Source: Parenemella sanctibonifatiensis (GTDB lineage: Bacteria; Actinomycetota; Actinomycetes; Propionibacteriales; Propionibacteriaceae). From it: a DNA stretch of 64,000 nt. Shown piece by piece: positions 54,425 through 61,662 of this stretch. The stretch lies in contig NZ_NMVJ01000007.1 of assembly GCF_002250565.1 (NCBI RefSeq), positions 1 to 64,000 of the forward strand. The letters are read 5' to 3'. The notes below the pieces were generated by a model that was not told the origin of the DNA, did not search any database, and worked only from the letters and a program-made list of their open reading frames with translations. Position 1 is the first letter of the stretch. Each line of letters begins with the position of its first letter. The position numbers and the translations under genes were made by a program.

Positions 54425-55468
54425 GCCTACGATGACCAGTTGCGGCGTACGCCACCCAGGCAACGATCATACAGTCGCAAAAGGCGCGAGGCGACCCCTA
54501 GTAGCCGAGCTTGGGCCGGACGAAGCCTCGCTGAAACCACTGGACGACGGTTACGGCGAGGAACAGAACTGCTTCAGTCTCGTTCGGGTCCGGGGGCTCT
54601 GGTGCTTTGCCGTCGTTCGAGGAGTGCCGCTGGTGGTTCTCCCAGACAGTCCTTAGTATCGCGAGCAATGTCGCAGCGGAGGCTTGTCCTCTGTCATCCA
54701 AGGAGGAGACTGTCCACTTTTCAGCTGAGTTGCTGAGGTTGTTGATCGCCTTACCAAGCGTCGCGGACGCGTCATTCGGACTGAGGATAGGAAGCGCCAC
54801 GGCCTCGATTGACTGCACGATCCGTGCGTATGCCGTGAGGTAGTCGGGCTGCTGGCGGAAGGTCGCTTCCCAAGCCTGCGCCAGAAGCCATGCGGCGTCA
54901 CCGCCTTCGTCCCGAGTGCGCTCAAAGGCACTGGTCGCCGTCGCATCAACCAGCTGTACCAGTCCCCATCTGGGCCGCTTCGTAAGGGTCCATGCTGAGT
55001 CTGCTTCGTGGAGACTTATCTTCAGGTCCTCGAAGCGGTGACTGGCATCAGCCGCACGATAAGAGTCTGCCCGGTTCACTTGACCGAGATAATTGATCAG
55101 CACGTCGAGGACGTCGAGGGTGTTCTCGCCAGATGCCGATGCGTGGCGCTTCAGCGCCCCCTCCGCTGTCATCTGACCCGGCACCGTATAACGGAGTGCC
55201 CGCTGGCATACTCCGACAGTGTCGGGATACTGAACGATCATCATCTGGATCCACCTGTCCACCGACGGGCGGAGGTGGCCCGGGATGCCGGGAAAGAGCA
55301 CATCCCACGCTCTCGTCGTCTGCGGGTCCGAGCTCGTTCTAACGCTGAGCGGCGTGTACCGATCATTCATGTGTCTCCAATCAAAGCCTGATGCCCGAGA
55401 CAAGAATCTCACCTGACACCGACAGACCCAGACAACTGTCGGGGAGATTGCAGTACGCCTACGATGAC
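54425..55468. mobile_element. 1-kb low-GC island bounded by a 12-bp direct repeat
   Basis: GCCTACGATGAC occurs at 54425-54436 and 55457-55468. The enclosed 1020 bp are visibly richer in A/T than both neighbours and hold one complete gene. The right repeat carries the -10 (TACGAT) of the sirtuin gene; the left copy is a stranded duplicate next to the nitrilase promoter. Removing one repeat and the island would join the sirtuin promoter directly to the nitrilase upstream region. No transposase or terminal inverted repeat was seen, so the insertion mechanism is unknown. Confidence 0.6.
54498..55370 (-). CDS. Putative Abi-like (HEPN-type C-terminus) protein
   Basis: A 290-residue protein of unknown function. 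The C-terminal part (about 200-280) contains ATLGKAINNL, then a variable stretch, TVWENHQRHSSNDG, a Pro-rich linker, and ETEAVLFLAVTVVQWF. This layout (RHG-like turn followed by an Ala/Val helix ending in QWF) resembles C-terminal domains of abortive-infection proteins with a HEPN fold; the RxxxxH RNase motif is not clearly present. The N-terminal 190 residues are helical and unrecognised. The ATG at 55370 follows GGAG. Codon use and GC content are unlike the neighbours, and the gene fills the 12-bp-repeat-bounded island, indicating horizontal gain. Confidence 0.6.
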   Translation of the reverse strand: MNDRYTPLSVRTSSDPQTTRAWDVLFPGIPGHLRPSVDRWIQMMIVQYPDTVGVCQRALRYTVPGQMTAEGALKRHASASGENTLDVLDVLINYLGQVNRADSYRAADASHRFEDLKISLHEADSAWTLTKRPRWGLVQLVDATATSAFERTRDEGGDAAWLLAQAWEATFRQQPDYLTAYARIVQSIEAVALPILSPNDASATLGKAINNLSNSAEKWTVSSLDDRGQASAATLLAILRTVWENHQRHSSNDGKAPEPPDPNETEAVLFLAVTVVQWFQRGFVRPKLGY

Positions 55469-55471
55469 GAT

Positions 55472-56290
55472 GTGGACCCCTCCGACGTCGCCGACCTGTT
55501 GACCGGGCGTCGCTGGCTGGTCCTCACCGGCGCCGGCATGTCGACCGATTCCGGCATCCCCGACTATCGCGGGCCGGACCAGAAGCGTCGGATCGAACCC
55601 ATGACCATCCAGGAGTTCCGCGGCTCGGCCGGCGCCCGGCAACGCTACTGGGCCCGCTCCTTCATCGGCTGGCGCAACTTCGCCAGCGCCCGGCCCAACG
55701 CCGGCCACCTCGCCGTCACCGACCTGCAGCGCGCCGGGGTCACCGGACCGATCATCACCCAGAACGTCGACGGCCTCCACCAGGCCGCGGGTTCGCGTGA
55801 CGTGGTCGAACTGCACGGCAGCCTCGCCCGGGTGATCTGCCTCAGCTGCGGGGCTGACCTGCCGCGTACCGAACTCGACGCCCGGATCGCCGACGCCAAC
55901 CCCGACTTCCACCCCACCACCAGCGAGATCCGGCCCGACGGAGACGTCTCCTTGGAACAGATCGACGTGGATCGTTTTGTCTCGCCACGCTGCTGGCGGT
56001 GCGGTGAGGACCAGCTCAAACCCGATGTGGTCTTCTTCGGCGAAGGGGTGGTCCGGCCGATCGTCGATCACTGCTATCAGCTGGTCGCCGACGCCGAGGC
56101 GCTGCTGGTGCTCGGCTCCAGCCTGACCGTGATGAGCGGGCTGCGATTTGTCCGCCGGGCGGTCGCCCGGGAGCTGCCGGTAGCGGTCTGGACGGTGGGC
56201 TCGACCCGAGCCGACGAGCTGGGCGTACGCCGCCTCAACGCCCCGCTGTCACCCGCCCTGGGCGCCGCCGCGGAACTTCTGCAGGACTGA
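55472..56290 (+). CDS. Sir2-family NAD-dependent protein deacetylase
   Basis: A 272-residue sirtuin. The Rossmann opening is VLTGAGMSTDSGIPDYRG, the NAD-site motif is TQNVDGLHQAAG, the catalytic His is in VELHGS, the zinc site has CLSCG and later CWRCG, and VVFFGEGV and VLGSSLTV complete the core. It removes acyl groups from lysines. The GTG at 55472 lies 6 nt after TACGAT with no Shine-Dalgarno; the frame also opens at an ATG at 55391, but those 27 codons lie mostly within the inserted island. It stands immediately after the 1-kb island. Confidence 0.9.
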   Translation: MDPSDVADLLTGRRWLVLTGAGMSTDSGIPDYRGPDQKRRIEPMTIQEFRGSAGARQRYWARSFIGWRNFASARPNAGHLAVTDLQRAGVTGPIITQNVDGLHQAAGSRDVVELHGSLARVICLSCGADLPRTELDARIADANPDFHPTTSEIRPDGDVSLEQIDVDRFVSPRCWRCGEDQLKPDVVFFGEGVVRPIVDHCYQLVADAEALLVLGSSLTVMSGLRFVRRAVARELPVAVWTVGSTRADELGVRRLNAPLSPALGAAAELLQD

Positions 56291-56362
56291 AAGTCTCAAC
56301 TCTCAACCTGATTTTCGGCCACTGGGATTCCCAAACCCTCCACCCGTAGGGACACTGCTGCC

Positions 56363-57574
56363 ATGACTCAGCTCCGTGGGTGGGCAGGCCGCCGAGGCCG
56401 CCGCTGTCTGGCCGTGATCGCGGCCCTCGCCATCGTCCTCACGACCGGTTGTACGCCGACACTTCCCTTCACCACGTCGCGCGACTTCAGCTCCCTGTCC
56501 TGGCCCGGCGTGGCGCCGACCGGCGACACCCTGGCGCCGGCCGATCTCGGCCTGAGCGCACCCTCCCTCGAGATCGAGGTTTCGTCCATGGCGACTCATG
56601 TCGCTGCCGACGGCATCGTGCACGTCACTGACCCGGGCCGGGGCCGCGACCTGGTGGTCGAGATGACCGGTTGGGACGGCCACCAGCGGTGGCGGGCCGA
56701 GGTGCCCGGCCTGGCTGATCGGGAGGGCCTGACCCTACGCACCAGCGTGGACTCCGGGCTCGGCGTCGTGGCGATCTGGTGGGGCGTGGGTGAGCCTGAC
56801 GACACCGTCTGGGCCGAACTGGTCAGCGACATCACCTGGTTCGAGCTCGACAGTGGCAGGAGCGGCACCATCGTCACCAGCGTCGTGGCCGGCGAGTCCG
56901 CTTGGACTCACTCCACCCTGGTTGGCTACTTCAGCGGCCCGGCCGACTCCAATGCCATCTCGTTCATGGCCCACCTCGACGCCGACCTCAATCCGGTTGA
57001 GAGCTGGGCCGGGGCCTACCCGCCCGGTTCGTCGATCCTTGGGGCGGTCGCCGGCCAGCCGGTCTGGTCCCGGCTGCAACTCGGCGATCACGAGTGGATC
57101 TTCGTCGGCGACACCATGGTGGCCGAGGATCCCAGCTGGCTGGTCTGGGGCGGCGACACCTTCGTAGCAGAGGAACTGCCCGATGGTCGCCGACTCCTGG
57201 TGACCGGCTGGGACGGCCGGGTCCGAGCAGAGACCACCGGCGCCTGCAGCCTGTCCGAGATGCTGATGGTGGGCCTCGGTGGCGAGGTCATCAGCGGCAA
57301 TCTGGTGCACCTGCCCGAGCTCGGCCGCACGGTGTGCCTGGACCGGTGGATCCCGCCGGGCGCGCAGGTCTCATCCGTCACCCCGGACGGCACGGTCTTC
57401 TCAGTCCGACACAACGAGGTCTATCTCACCACGATCGGCCAGCCGGCGGTCCACCTCACCGGACTGTCCGATGCGCCGATTGTGACCCCGACCCACCTGG
57501 TCTTCGTCGAGGACTCGCGCGGCACCCGGCGGATCACGGCGTACGCCATCGGCGACCTGCAGCTCCCCGTCTGA
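56363..57574 (+). CDS. Lipoprotein of unknown function
   Basis: A 403-residue protein. The N-terminus is basic (GWAGRRGRRC), followed by a hydrophobic stretch and the lipobox LTTGC (Cys about residue 30), so it is an exported lipid-anchored protein. The rest is Gly/Trp/Asp-rich with repeated strands (VARSxGVVAIWWGVG-like, PVWSRLQLGDHEWIFVGD, VTGWDGRVRAE), suggesting a beta-propeller or beta-sandwich. I do not recognise a family. No operon partners. A hairpin follows the stop codon. Confidence 0.6.
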   Translation: MTQLRGWAGRRGRRCLAVIAALAIVLTTGCTPTLPFTTSRDFSSLSWPGVAPTGDTLAPADLGLSAPSLEIEVSSMATHVAADGIVHVTDPGRGRDLVVEMTGWDGHQRWRAEVPGLADREGLTLRTSVDSGLGVVAIWWGVGEPDDTVWAELVSDITWFELDSGRSGTIVTSVVAGESAWTHSTLVGYFSGPADSNAISFMAHLDADLNPVESWAGAYPPGSSILGAVAGQPVWSRLQLGDHEWIFVGDTMVAEDPSWLVWGGDTFVAEELPDGRRLLVTGWDGRVRAETTGACSLSEMLMVGLGGEVISGNLVHLPELGRTVCLDRWIPPGAQVSSVTPDGTVFSVRHNEVYLTTIGQPAVHLTGLSDAPIVTPTHLVFVEDSRGTRRITAYAIGDLQLPV

Positions 57575-57587
57575 GCAGGCGTACGCG

Positions 57588-57622
57588 TGCAGAAACGACG
57601 GTGATTCCCGCCGTTCTGCACG
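57588..57622 (+). terminator. Stem-loop after the lipoprotein gene
   Basis: GTGCAGAA and TTCTGCAC form an 8-bp stem; CGG/CCG extends it imperfectly. It starts 14 bp after the stop codon and is the likely terminator. Confidence 0.55.
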
Positions 57623-57735
57623 TCAGACGCACAGTGCCCGAAGTTACCGTCGTTATCGCACGGTCAGCGCGGCTCCAGCGCGTACGCGGGTGGCTCGCGT
57701 ACGCGGGCACCTACCCCCGGCTGGATCCAGACACA

Positions 57736-57771
57736 GAGAACGGGGCGTACCAATCGGTACGCCCCGTTCTC
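57736..57771. terminator. Terminator of the rpsF-ssb-rpsR-rplI operon
   Basis: GAGAACGGGGCGTACC and GGTACGCCCCGTTCTC form a perfect 16-bp stem with an AATC loop, 15 bp after the rplI stop codon (minus strand). Confidence 0.85.
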
Positions 57772-57785
57772 GAGTCTGCCTGGGA

Positions 57786-58232
57786 TCAGGCGGCAACGAC
57801 CTCGACGCGGAGGTGCGCGTTGACGGAGTCGTGGAGCTTGATGCCCACGACGTGCTCGCCGGTGTTCTTGACCGGCTTGCTGAACTCGATCGAGCGGCGA
57901 TCCAAGGCCGGGCCACCGGCCTTGCGGACAGCCTGCACCACGTCATTGGCGGTGACGGCACCGAAGAGCTGCCCCGACTCGGAGGTGCGGGCGGTGATGC
58001 TCACCGACAGCTCCTCGAGCTGGTCCCGCAGCTCCTGTGCATGCTCGGCATCGCGGACCTCACGGGCGTCACGCGCCCGCTTGATGCCCTCGATCTGCTT
58101 CTCTGCGCCACGCGTCCACGCAATCGCGTAGCCCTGCGGCAGGAGGAAGTTACGGCCGTAGCCGTCCTTGACCTCCACCACGTCGCCGGCCAGCCCCAGC
58201 TTCTCGACTGCGGCAGTGAGGATGAGCTTCAT
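57786..58232 (-). CDS. rplI: 50S ribosomal protein L9
   Basis: A 148-residue ribosomal protein that binds 23S rRNA at the base of the L1 stalk. The N-domain MKLILTAAVEKLGLAGDVVEVKDGYGRNFLLPQGYA is the standard L9 signature; the connecting long helix and the C-terminal domain (GEHVVGIKLHDSVNAHLRVEV) follow. Last gene of the rpsF operon, 14 bp after rpsR, and followed by a strong terminator. Confidence 0.97.
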   Translation of the reverse strand: MKLILTAAVEKLGLAGDVVEVKDGYGRNFLLPQGYAIAWTRGAEKQIEGIKRARDAREVRDAEHAQELRDQLEELSVSITARTSESGQLFGAVTANDVVQAVRKAGGPALDRRSIEFSKPVKNTGEHVVGIKLHDSVNAHLRVEVVAA

Positions 58233-58246
58233 TCTTCGTTCCTTCC

Positions 58247-58483
58247 TCAGCGGGTGGTCGAGGTGTAGGGCAGCAGGGCCATCTCACGGGCGTTCTTGAT
58301 CGCGATGGCGACCTTGCGCTGGTCCTGGACGGACAGGCCGGTCACGCGACGGGCGCGAATCTTGCCCCGCTCGGAGATGAACTTGCGCAGGGTTGCGGTG
58401 TCCTTGTAGTCGACGTGATCGATCCGGGTGGACTTGACCGGAGCGATCTTCTTCTTCATCACAGGCTTGCGCTGTGCGGCCAT
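58247..58483 (-). CDS. rpsR: 30S ribosomal protein S18
   Basis: A 78-residue ribosomal protein that forms a complex with S6 on the 30S platform. [31 protein letters not shown] and [31 protein letters not shown] are characteristic. No Cys-rich zinc motif, i.e. the C-minus type. The ATG at 58483 follows GAGAGCACC with AAGGAG further upstream; an upstream in-frame start would extend into the gap to ssb. Third gene of the operon; with S6 it is the likely co-ligand of the rpsF leader. Confidence 0.95.
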   Translation of the reverse strand: MAAQRKPVMKKKIAPVKSTRIDHVDYKDTATLRKFISERGKIRARRVTGLSVQDQRKVAIAIKNAREMALLPYTSTTR

Positions 58484-58572
58484 TGTGGTGCTCTCCTTCG
58501 TGAGCCCGGCGTGAACCGGAATGTGCCTGATGGGTTGGATGGTGACCACCGGTCGGGTGCCCGTCGGTGAAA

Positions 58573-59097
58573 TCAGAAGGGCGGGTTGCTGCTCTGCTGC
58601 TGGTTGCCCCACGGGTCATCGCTGGGCTGCTGGCGCGGGTTGCCTCCGCCGTTGCCGGAGCCACCGCCCCAACCACCGCCGGAGTTGCCGCCGCCACCGG
58701 AGCCACCGCCCCAGTCGCCGCCGCCACCACCGCCGGAGGTCTTGGTGACCTTCGCCGTGGCGTACCGCAGCGCCGGGCCGATCTCATCGACGTCGAGCTC
58801 GAAGTCGGTGCGCTTCTCACCCTCGCGGGTTTCCCAGCTACGGGCCCGCAGCCGGCCCTGAACGATCACGCGGGCACCCTTGGTGAGGGACTCGCTGACG
58901 TTCTCGGCGTACTGGCGCCACACCGAACAGCGGACGAACATCGCCTCGCCGTCCTTCCACTCGCCGGACTGGCGATCCTGGGTGCGCGGCGTCGAGGCCA
59001 CGGTGAAGTTGGCCACTGGTGCCCCCGAGGGGGTGAAGCGGAGTTCGGGGTCGGCGGTGAGGTTGCCGACCAACGTGATGATGGGTTCGCCTGCCAT
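58573..59097 (-). CDS. ssb: Single-stranded DNA-binding protein
   Basis: A 174-residue SSB. The OB-fold spans residues 1-110 ([59 protein letters not shown]). A Gly/Ser/Trp-rich flexible linker and the acidic-tip tail [17 protein letters not shown] follow. The tip ends in NPPF, not the DDIPF-type end common in other bacteria, so recruitment of partners may differ. It lies between rpsF and rpsR. Confidence 0.97.
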   Translation of the reverse strand: MAGEPIITLVGNLTADPELRFTPSGAPVANFTVASTPRTQDRQSGEWKDGEAMFVRCSVWRQYAENVSESLTKGARVIVQGRLRARSWETREGEKRTDFELDVDEIGPALRYATAKVTKTSGGGGGGDWGGGSGGGGNSGGGWGGGSGNGGGNPRQQPSDDPWGNQQQSSNPPF

Positions 59098-59244
59098 GGT
59101 GTTCTCCGTCTGTTCGGGTTTGGATCAGCGTGCCACGTCCCACCGACAAGCTGAATCGATGTAGTGGAGTTGTCCACAACCCACGTGAACTTTTTTCGGA
59201 ACCGCCCGATGTCCTGTGGACAACTGGCAGCGGTGCAGCTCAGA

Positions 59245-59538
59245 TCAGTTGTGCAGCTCGGGGCGCAGCACCTTGGTGCGCATGATCTGCTCATTGATCC
59301 GGAAGAAGCGATCGAGCTCCTTCACGGCGTCGGGCTCGCAGGTGAGCTCGATGACCGCGTAGACGCCCTCGGGCTTCTTGTCGATCTCGTAGGCCAGCTT
59401 GCGACGACCCCAGATGTTGAGTTCATCGACGGTGCCGCCGGATTCGGTGATGACCTTCAGGTGATTCTCGAGCAGGCCTTGGACCTGACGCTCGTCGACA
59501 ACCGGGTCGACGATCACCATGACTTCGTACTTACGCAT
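59245..59538 (-). CDS. rpsF: 30S ribosomal protein S6
   Basis: A 97-residue ribosomal protein. MRKYEVMVIVDPVVDERQVQGLLE, WGRRKLAYEIDKKPEGVYAVIEL and FFRINEQIMRTKVLRPE are S6 signatures. First gene of the rpsF-ssb-rpsR-rplI operon. Its Shine-Dalgarno CAGGAGG (59557-59551) is paired in a leader structure that fits the S6:S18-binding RNA motif, implying feedback control of translation. Confidence 0.97.
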   Translation of the reverse strand: MRKYEVMVIVDPVVDERQVQGLLENHLKVITESGGTVDELNIWGRRKLAYEIDKKPEGVYAVIELTCEPDAVKELDRFFRINEQIMRTKVLRPELHN

Positions 59539-59550
59539 GTGCGTACTCCA

Positions 59551-59595
59551 CCTCCTGTGGGCTCAGCGGCCACGGGACGATCCCGTGGCAGGAGG
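59551..59595 (-). promoter_or_regulatory. S6:S18-type leader RNA motif covering the rpsF ribosome-binding site
   Basis: Read on the minus strand: CCTCCTG (59595-59589), then the hairpin CCACGGGA-TCG-TCCCGTGG (59588-59570), then a one-sided 12-nt bulge beginning CCG, then CAGGAGG (59557-59551), which closes the outer helix. A CCG in an asymmetric bulge next to a hairpin is the known recognition feature of the rpsF leader bound by S6:S18. The outer helix holds the Shine-Dalgarno sequence itself. Confidence 0.75.
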
Positions 59596-59746
59596 GCAAA
59601 TGCCTCGGCCGTCCATCGATTTCCAAGTGAACCGCGACGGCCAACACCGAAGCTTACCTGCCGGGGGCCACCAGCCACAATCGCGCCGCCGACCGGGGCG
59701 AACGGTCGATGTGCAAGGCTGGCCCCACACCCCCGAAGGAGGCGCC

Positions 59747-60706
59747 ATGAGCACCACATCCCCCAAGCTCGCGATCGTCGGCGCCGGTGCCGTCGGGAGT
59801 TCGCTGGCGTACGCCTGCCAGATCCGTGGCTCGGTCCACGAGATCGCCCTCTATGACACCAATGAGGCCAAGGTGGTCGCTGAGGCGAAGGACCTGGTCC
59901 ACGGCGCCCAGTTCACCCCGGTCTCGCGACTGGAGGGCAGTTCCGACATCGGCGTGGTCAGCGGTGCCGACGTCGTTGTCATCACCGCCGGCGCCCGCCA
60001 GAAGCCGGGGCAGACCCGGATGGACCTGGCGGCAGCCAATGTCGCGATTCTCAACGACCTGATGCCCGGCCTGGTCCGTCATGCGCCCGACGCCGTTGTT
60101 GTTCTGGTGACCAATCCTTGCGATGTCCTCACCTGGGCTGCCCAGAAGATCACCGGACTGGCACCGGGCCGGGTGATCAGCAGCGGCACCCTGCTGGACA
60201 CCTCCCGGCTGCGGCGGCTGATCGCCCAGGTCGCCGGAGTGCACCAGAGCAGCGTCCACGCGATCATGCTGGGTGAACACGGCGACAGCGAGTTTCCGGT
60301 CTGGTCCGGTGCCACCATCGGGCAAACCCCGATCCGGGACTGGCTGGTCGGCGGCGAGCCCGTGTTCACCGACACCTCACTGGACCGACTGGCGACCTCG
60401 GTCGTGCGCGCCGCGTACGAGGTGATCGAAGGCAAGGGCGCCACCAACCATGCGATCGGGCTGGCCGGCGCCCGACTGATCGAGGCCATCATCGGCGACC
60501 AGCGGGTGGTGCTGCCGGTCTCCAGCGTGCTGCAGGACTACCGCGGCGTCAGCGATGTCGCCCTCTCGGTGCCCAGCGTGGTGGGCCGCGGCGGCGTCAT
60601 CGATGTGCTGGAGATCCCGATGTCCCAGCAGGAACGCACCCTGTTTCGCGCCTCGGCCGCAGCGGTACGCCACGGCTGCGCACCGTTTGACGCCGAGCTG
60701 GGCTGA
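59747..60706 (+). CDS. ldh: L-lactate dehydrogenase
   Basis: A 319-residue NAD-dependent enzyme interconverting pyruvate and L-lactate. NAD site VGAGAVGSSLAYAC, substrate-specificity Gln in AGARQKPGQTRMDL (Gln at this place marks lactate over malate), VTNPCDVLTWAAQK, and the catalytic His in GEHGDSEFP. The ATG at 59747 follows GAAGGAGG; the frame is open 228 nt upstream without homology. A hairpin overlapping the stop codon ends the gene. It is divergent from the rpsF operon. Confidence 0.94.
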   Translation: MSTTSPKLAIVGAGAVGSSLAYACQIRGSVHEIALYDTNEAKVVAEAKDLVHGAQFTPVSRLEGSSDIGVVSGADVVVITAGARQKPGQTRMDLAAANVAILNDLMPGLVRHAPDAVVVLVTNPCDVLTWAAQKITGLAPGRVISSGTLLDTSRLRRLIAQVAGVHQSSVHAIMLGEHGDSEFPVWSGATIGQTPIRDWLVGGEPVFTDTSLDRLATSVVRAAYEVIEGKGATNHAIGLAGARLIEAIIGDQRVVLPVSSVLQDYRGVSDVALSVPSVVGRGGVIDVLEIPMSQQERTLFRASAAAVRHGCAPFDAELG

Positions 60707-60721
60707 CGCCGAGCCCAGCTC
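60695..60721 (+). terminator. Stem-loop overlapping the ldh stop codon
   Basis: GAGCTGGGCT and AGCCCAGCTC form a perfect 10-bp stem with a 7-nt loop. The stop codon TGA (60704-60706) lies at the top of the stem. Confidence 0.65.
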
Positions 60722-60839
60722 AGGGTGCACACCGGCCAGTTCCGACAGCAGACTCGCAGCTGCGGGCGGCCGCCACCGGACAAGAACGTCCCACTTCGCG
60801 CCCCAAACGTCACAACGCAGACACGTTTCACATCACCCC

Positions 60840-60887
60840 TTGACATTCCCAGAGACACCCACTTAGGTTCCTTCTACCGTTGAACGG
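60840..60887 (+). promoter_or_regulatory. Promoter and candidate IclR operator upstream of the iclR-type gene
   Basis: TTGACA (60840-60845), 18-bp spacer, TAGGTT (60864-60869). Just downstream is the palindrome CCGTT-G-AACGG (60877-60887), which would cover the transcription start and adjoins the ribosome-binding site GGAAGGAG. Placement suggests autoregulation. Confidence 0.6.
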
Positions 60888-60903
60888 AAGGAGCTCCCGC
60901 ACT

Positions 60904-61662
60904 ATGGGACAGCGCAACATGTTGGGGAAGGGACTGGAGATCCTCCAGTACCTCGTCGAGCACTCTGACCGGGGCTGCGGCGTCACCGAAGTCGCCAATG
61001 CCGTGGGGGTTCCGGTGAGCACCGCGCACCGCCTGCTCGCGACCTTGGTCGCCTCATCCTGGGCTGCCCGGAGCGAAGGCAGCACCAAGTACCGCCTCGG
61101 CCCGCAGGTCCTGCGCGCCGCCGACGCCCTCCACACCGCGATGGGCCTGCCGGACCTGCACGCCTCCCTCGCATCGCTGGCGCAGCGCACCGGCGAGACC
61201 GCGATCCTGGGCACCGTCATCGGCGGCGAGTTCATCTACCTCGACGTCGTCCACGGTCCCGGCCTGCTCGGCATCAAGGGCAGCCCCGGCCAGCGTGGCC
61301 CGCTCCACTGCACTGCGACGGGCAAGGCGCTGCTGTGCGCGCTGCCGTCGGTGCGCCGGGAGCAGCTCATCGACCAGCTCGAGCTCACCGAGTACACCGA
61401 GAACACCATCACCGATCACCGTGACCTGCGCGCCGAGCTGCAGCTCAGCATGAGCCGCGGCTACGCCCTGGCCCGCGAGGAATACGAGGAGGGCGTCATC
61501 TCGATCGCCATCCCGCTCGCTCTGGACCAGGAGGGGGCGTACGCCGCGTGCATCTCGGCCCCGGCCCAGCGGGTCACCGCTGAGCGGATCCCGGCGCTGC
61601 ACCAGGCCTTGGTCGAGACGCAGCGCAGCATGCGGGCCAGCCCTGAGGGAGCCACCCGATGA
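60904..61662 (+). CDS. IclR-family transcriptional regulator
   Basis: A 252-residue regulator. The winged helix (about 5-65; ILQYLVEHSDRGCGVTEVANAVGVPVSTAHRLLATLV) precedes the IclR effector domain, with GKALLCALPSVRREQLI, GYALAREEYEEGVISIAIPL and ACISAPAQRVTAERIP. The ATG at 60904 follows GGAAGGAG. Its stop overlaps the CoA-transferase start (ATGA), so it is the first gene of an operon for carboxylic-acid uptake and activation. The effector is probably the organic acid or its CoA ester (inference). Confidence 0.9.
   Translation: MGQRNMLGKGLEILQYLVEHSDRGCGVTEVANAVGVPVSTAHRLLATLVASSWAARSEGSTKYRLGPQVLRAADALHTAMGLPDLHASLASLAQRTGETAILGTVIGGEFIYLDVVHGPGLLGIKGSPGQRGPLHCTATGKALLCALPSVRREQLIDQLELTEYTENTITDHRDLRAELQLSMSRGYALAREEYEEGVISIAIPLALDQEGAYAACISAPAQRVTAERIPALHQALVETQRSMRASPEGATR

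Noticed and set aside
54498-56290. Abi-like gene and sirtuin as a two-gene SIR2 defence system
   Set aside because: The sirtuin has the zinc cysteines and catalytic His of ordinary deacetylases, is oriented divergently, and the Abi-like gene sits in its own repeat-bounded island, so a functional pair is not supported.
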